From Candidatus Muproteobacteria bacterium (GTDB lineage Bacteria > Pseudomonadota > Gammaproteobacteria > Acidiferrobacterales > Sulfurifustaceae): 6,161 bases of DNA. The stretch spans positions 1-6,161 of the forward strand of contig JAHFQD010000122.1 in NCBI GenBank assembly GCA_023266455.1. Direction: 5' to 3'. Below the pieces are notes generated by a model. That model saw only the letters and a program-made list of their open reading frames with translations. It was not told the origin of the DNA and did no database searches. Position numbers and translations under genes: made by a program. Each line of letters opens with the position of its first letter. Position 1 is the stretch's first letter. This document shows positions 3,638 through 6,161 of this stretch, in pieces.

Positions 3638-6161
3638 ATGATGTTCAGAAAACTATTGCTCGTCTCATCTACGTCGTTGGTGCTCTTTATTGGCGCAAAC
3701 GGTCCGGCCAACGCCCGCGATACCGACATCTACTTTACCGACTCGAGCAGCGGTTCGGCATCGGTGCGGCCAAATTTGCTGATGATCATCGACACCTCAG
3801 GCAGTATGAACGAGAACGTCAGCGGCACTACGCAAATGCGCCTCGACGTCATGAAGACGGCGATGCTAACCGTGCTGGACGAAATGGACCAAGCCAACGT
3901 CGGCCTGCAGCGTTTCACCAATAGCTCCGGCGGCGTCGTGGTGTATCCAGTCAAGAACTTGAGCGACGTCGTCACCGACACCGGCAACATACAGGACGTG
4001 ACGCAAGACTCAGCCGATGACGCCCAAGAAAGCAGCTCGGGATCGGTCAGCATCGGTGCCGATACGCTGGAATTGAACAACGACAGCAGCGGCAATCCGA
4101 GCATCGTCGGCGTACGCTTCCGTAACTTTTACGTGCCGAAAGGCGCTACCGTTACTGGCGCGAAGATTATCTTTAAAGCGAACGCCAGCGATTCCGGCAC
4201 CGTCAACGTTCGAGTCACGGCGGACAAAGTGACCGACGCGCCGATCTATGTCGCATCCAACAACAATATTTCCGGTCGTACGCAGACGACTGCTTCCGTC
4301 GACTGGACCAGCGTCGCCTCTTGGAGCAACGGCAGTCTTTACGAAACGCCCGAACTGAGAACCATCGTTCAAGAAGTCGTCAATCAATCAGACTGGTGCC
4401 GCGGTAACGCGATCGCCTTCTCATTCAAGCGCATCTCTGGCAGCGGCCAACGCGAGTCGTACGCTTATGACAACTTCGGCAGCAATCCGAACGTAGAACT
4501 CGTCGTTAGCTACGATCCGAGCACAATCCCGACGGGCAGCGACTGTCATCAAGTCATCGCGCACGTGCAAGACGTCAGAGACGACGCGGAAGAAGCGAAC
4601 AGCGGCGCAATGACCGTCAAAAGTACGGAATCGGGCTATCTGGTTCTGGATCTCGGTACGAGCAAATACGTCGGCGTGCGCATGGCCGGCATCGACATTC
4701 CGCAAGGCGCGACGATTAAGAGCGCCCAACTCGAATTCGAAGTGGATTCTTCCGGCAGCGGTTCGCCGAGCTTCACAGTTAAAGGCGAGAAAACTACGAA
4801 TGCCCTATCCTACTCCGCGACGTCCGGTGACATCTCCGGCCGTACCTACACCAGCGCCTCGGTGTCTTGGAGCCCACCGAATAGCGGTGCCAATCAAAAA
4901 TTAGTTTCGTCCGACATCAGCGCCATTGTCCAAGAAATAGTTAACCAAAGCGCTTGGACGGAAGGAAACGCGATGGCGTTCCGCATAGAAAAACCGAGCG
5001 GCAGTGGTTCTCGCAAAGTAGAGAGCTACGACGCCGAACCGGGCGGAGCGGCAATCTTGCGCGTACGATACATTTCCAGCACCTCGAAGTTTAAGAAAAC
5101 GGTGCGCGAGCAGCTCAAGGAAATTATCGTCAGCATGCGTGCGCCGGCGAACACGCCTATCGTCGATTCGCTTTACGAAGCGGCGCTGTACTACCGCGGC
5201 AACGCGGTCGACTCCGGCAAGAAACGCGGCGGTCAAAGCGGCGAGTCCGCGCGCTTCACGCGCGTCAGCCATCCGGAGACCTATACCGGCGGTACGCTAT
5301 TCACGCCGGCCAGTTGCAGCGCGACCGATCCGGATTCGAATAACTGCGTCACCGAGCAAATTAACGGCAGCCCCATGTATATCACGCCGATTGCTTACTC
5401 CTGTCAGTCCAACAACATCATGTTACTGACCGACGGTGAACCGACTGCCAACTCCTCGACCACGAAAATTAAAACGCTGGCGAGTATCAGTTCGTGCAGT
5501 GACACGGGCGATTATGCCTGCGGCGTCGAATTAACGGACTTCTTATTCAAGAAGGATCAAAGCACGTCGCTTTCATTAACGCAGAACGTGAAGACGCATA
5601 CGATCGGGCTTAACACCTCCGCCGCGGCTAACACATTTCTCAACAATTTAGCCACGAAAGGCGGCGGCGTTTACGCCACGGCAGATAACGCCGACGACTT
5701 GGTCACGGCGATCAAAACCGTGTTCAACGAGGTGTTGAAAGATCCGACGTCGTTCGTATCGCCGACGGTGTCGGTGAACGCGTTCAACCGTCTGTATAAC
5801 CGCGACGAGGTGTACTTCACTTTGTTTGCACCGCAAACCAACGTTGCTTGGCCGGGTAACGTGAAGAAATACAAGCTTTGCGCAGACACCAGTGCCACGG
5901 CGACGTGCACATTCGGTGAAGTACTAGACTCCAGCAACAACTCCGCTATCGATCCGTCGTCGGGAAAAATCCTGACTACGTCGAGAAGCTATTGGAGCAG
6001 TTCTGTCGACGGTCCGGCAGTGCAAAAAGGCGGCGCGGGCGAACAAATCGCGACGTCGACCTCGCGGCGGGTGTACACCTACACGGGCTCGTCGGACACG
6101 CCGTCTTCGTCCGTCGACTTATCAGGTTCGACACAAACTGTGACGACGGCGAACACCGCGC
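3638..6161 (+). CDS. pilY1: PilY1 tip adhesin/mechanosensor with a split VWA domain, partial (3' end outside window)
   Basis: The frame is open for 841 codons to the window edge. In the known family, PilY1 is secreted, sits at the pilus tip on the minor-pilin complex, and acts in adhesion, pilus extension and surface sensing. A Sec signal peptide spans residues 1-26 (MMFRKLLL to ANA, cleavage before RD). The VWA domain begins with the metal-site motif DTSGSM (D52, S54, S56). It continues after a large insertion with a helix from about 485 and 'NTPIVDSLYEAALYYRG' (T506). Next come 'NIMLLTDGEPT' (D599) and 'NNLATKGGGVYATADNADDL' (669-688). The insertion holds two homologous modules (about 121-293 and 309-479). 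'DEVYFTLFAPQTNVAWPGNV' and KKYKL (723-747) mark entry to the C-terminal PilC/PilY1 beta-propeller, which is mostly beyond the window. ATG 3638 has GGGAGG 7 nt upstream. Full length should exceed ordinary PilY1. Confidence 0.93.
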   Translation, partial: MMFRKLLLVSSTSLVLFIGANGPANARDTDIYFTDSSSGSASVRPNLLMIIDTSGSMNENVSGTTQMRLDVMKTAMLTVLDEMDQANVGLQRFTNSSGGVVVYPVKNLSDVVTDTGNIQDVTQDSADDAQESSSGSVSIGADTLELNNDSSGNPSIVGVRFRNFYVPKGATVTGAKIIFKANASDSGTVNVRVTADKVTDAPIYVASNNNISGRTQTTASVDWTSVASWSNGSLYETPELRTIVQEVVNQSDWCRGNAIAFSFKRISGSGQRESYAYDNFGSNPNVELVVSYDPSTIPTGSDCHQVIAHVQDVRDDAEEANSGAMTVKSTESGYLVLDLGTSKYVGVRMAGIDIPQGATIKSAQLEFEVDSSGSGSPSFTVKGEKTTNALSYSATSGDISGRTYTSASVSWSPPNSGANQKLVSSDISAIVQEIVNQSAWTEGNAMAFRIEKPSGSGSRKVESYDAEPGGAAILRVRYISSTSKFKKTVREQLKEIIVSMRAPANTPIVDSLYEAALYYRGNAVDSGKKRGGQSGESARFTRVSHPETYTGGTLFTPASCSATDPDSNNCVTEQINGSPMYITPIAYSCQSNNIMLLTDGEPTANSSTTKIKTLASISSCSDTGDYACGVELTDFLFKKDQSTSLSLTQNVKTHTIGLNTSAAANTFLNNLATKGGGVYATADNADDLVTAIKTVFNEVLKDPTSFVSPTVSVNAFNRLYNRDEVYFTLFAPQTNVAWPGNVKKYKLCADTSATATCTFGEVLDSSNNSAIDPSSGKILTTSRSYWSSSVDGPAVQKGGAGEQIATSTSRRVYTYTGSSDTPSSSVDLSGSTQTVTTANTA
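3998..4516 (+). repeat. Inserted module copy 1 within PilY1 VWA domain
   Basis: Residues about 121-293 of PilY1. The module opens with 'DDAQESSSGSV', runs through 'VPKGATVTGAKIIF', 'ISGRTQTTASVDW' and 'IVQEVVNQSDWCRGNAIAF', and ends 'YAYD...NVELVVSYD'. The alternating hydrophobic pattern predicts a beta-sandwich. It resembles modules I recall in large bacterial secreted or surface proteins, but I cannot name the family with certainty. It carries the only cysteine of the two modules (C254); another (C303) lies in the linker. Confidence 0.75.
4562..5074 (+). repeat. Inserted module copy 2 within PilY1 VWA domain
   Basis: Residues about 309-479, offset from copy 1 by about 187-188 residues. Matching segments are 'DDAEEANSGAM', 'IPQGATIKSAQLEF', 'ISGRTYTSASVSW' and 'IVQEIVNQSAWTEGNAMAF', ending 'ESYD...AAILRVRYI'. 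In the best block (243-278 against 430-465), 21 of 36 residues are identical without gaps, so the copies are homologous but old and diverged. This copy has no cysteine. VWA sequence resumes directly after it. Confidence 0.75.

Noticed and set aside
3568..3924. 118-residue + strand frame across the pilX-pilY1 junction
   Set aside because: It overlaps the certain PilX end and the PilY1 signal peptide and VWA start in another frame; no support.
3730..5272. Several minus-strand frames of 100-125 residues opposite pilY1
   Set aside because: All lie antisense to one continuous 841-codon PilY1 frame and show no domains or ribosome-binding sites.

Overview
The window holds a type IV pilus (T4P) minor-pilin locus, all on the + strand, from a proteobacterium. 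The best fit is a gammaproteobacterium, because the gene order fimU-pilV-pilW-pilX-pilY1 is the Pseudomonas-type arrangement. Genus cannot be read from the sequence. Coding DNA has roughly balanced GC, and the one real intergenic gap (735-1048) is visibly AT-richer.

Layout: (1) 1-228 is the 3' end of a small protein that resembles PilY2 in position and pattern. (2) 225-734 is a PilE-type pilin whose GTG start overlaps the previous stop. (3) 735-1048 is a gap with AT-rich repeats, a weak promoter candidate and a 27-codon ORF (947-1030) behind a very strong Shine-Dalgarno. (4) 1049-3617 is the tight cluster fimU-pilV-pilW-pilX with gaps of 6 bp or less and two 4-bp start/stop overlaps. (5) 3638 to the window end is pilY1, open over 841 codons and cut off by the window edge.

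How they work together: in the known family, FimU, PilV, PilW and PilX are processed by the prepilin peptidase PilD and form a complex that primes pilus assembly and sits at the tip. PilY1 is the large secreted tip-associated protein that binds this complex and acts in adhesion and surface sensing. PilE is a further minor pilin.

The most unusual point is in PilY1. Its N-terminal von Willebrand factor A (VWA) domain is split by about 360 residues that form two tandem, clearly homologous modules (about residues 121-293 and 309-479). The second is the order of genes: a PilY2-like/PilE pair, normally the end of this operon, lies upstream of a fresh fimU-to-pilY1 set, which suggests tandem or rearranged minor-pilin operons. 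I saw no RNA genes, CRISPR arrays, insertion sequences or phage genes. The system itself is a known one with an unusual variant, not a new system.
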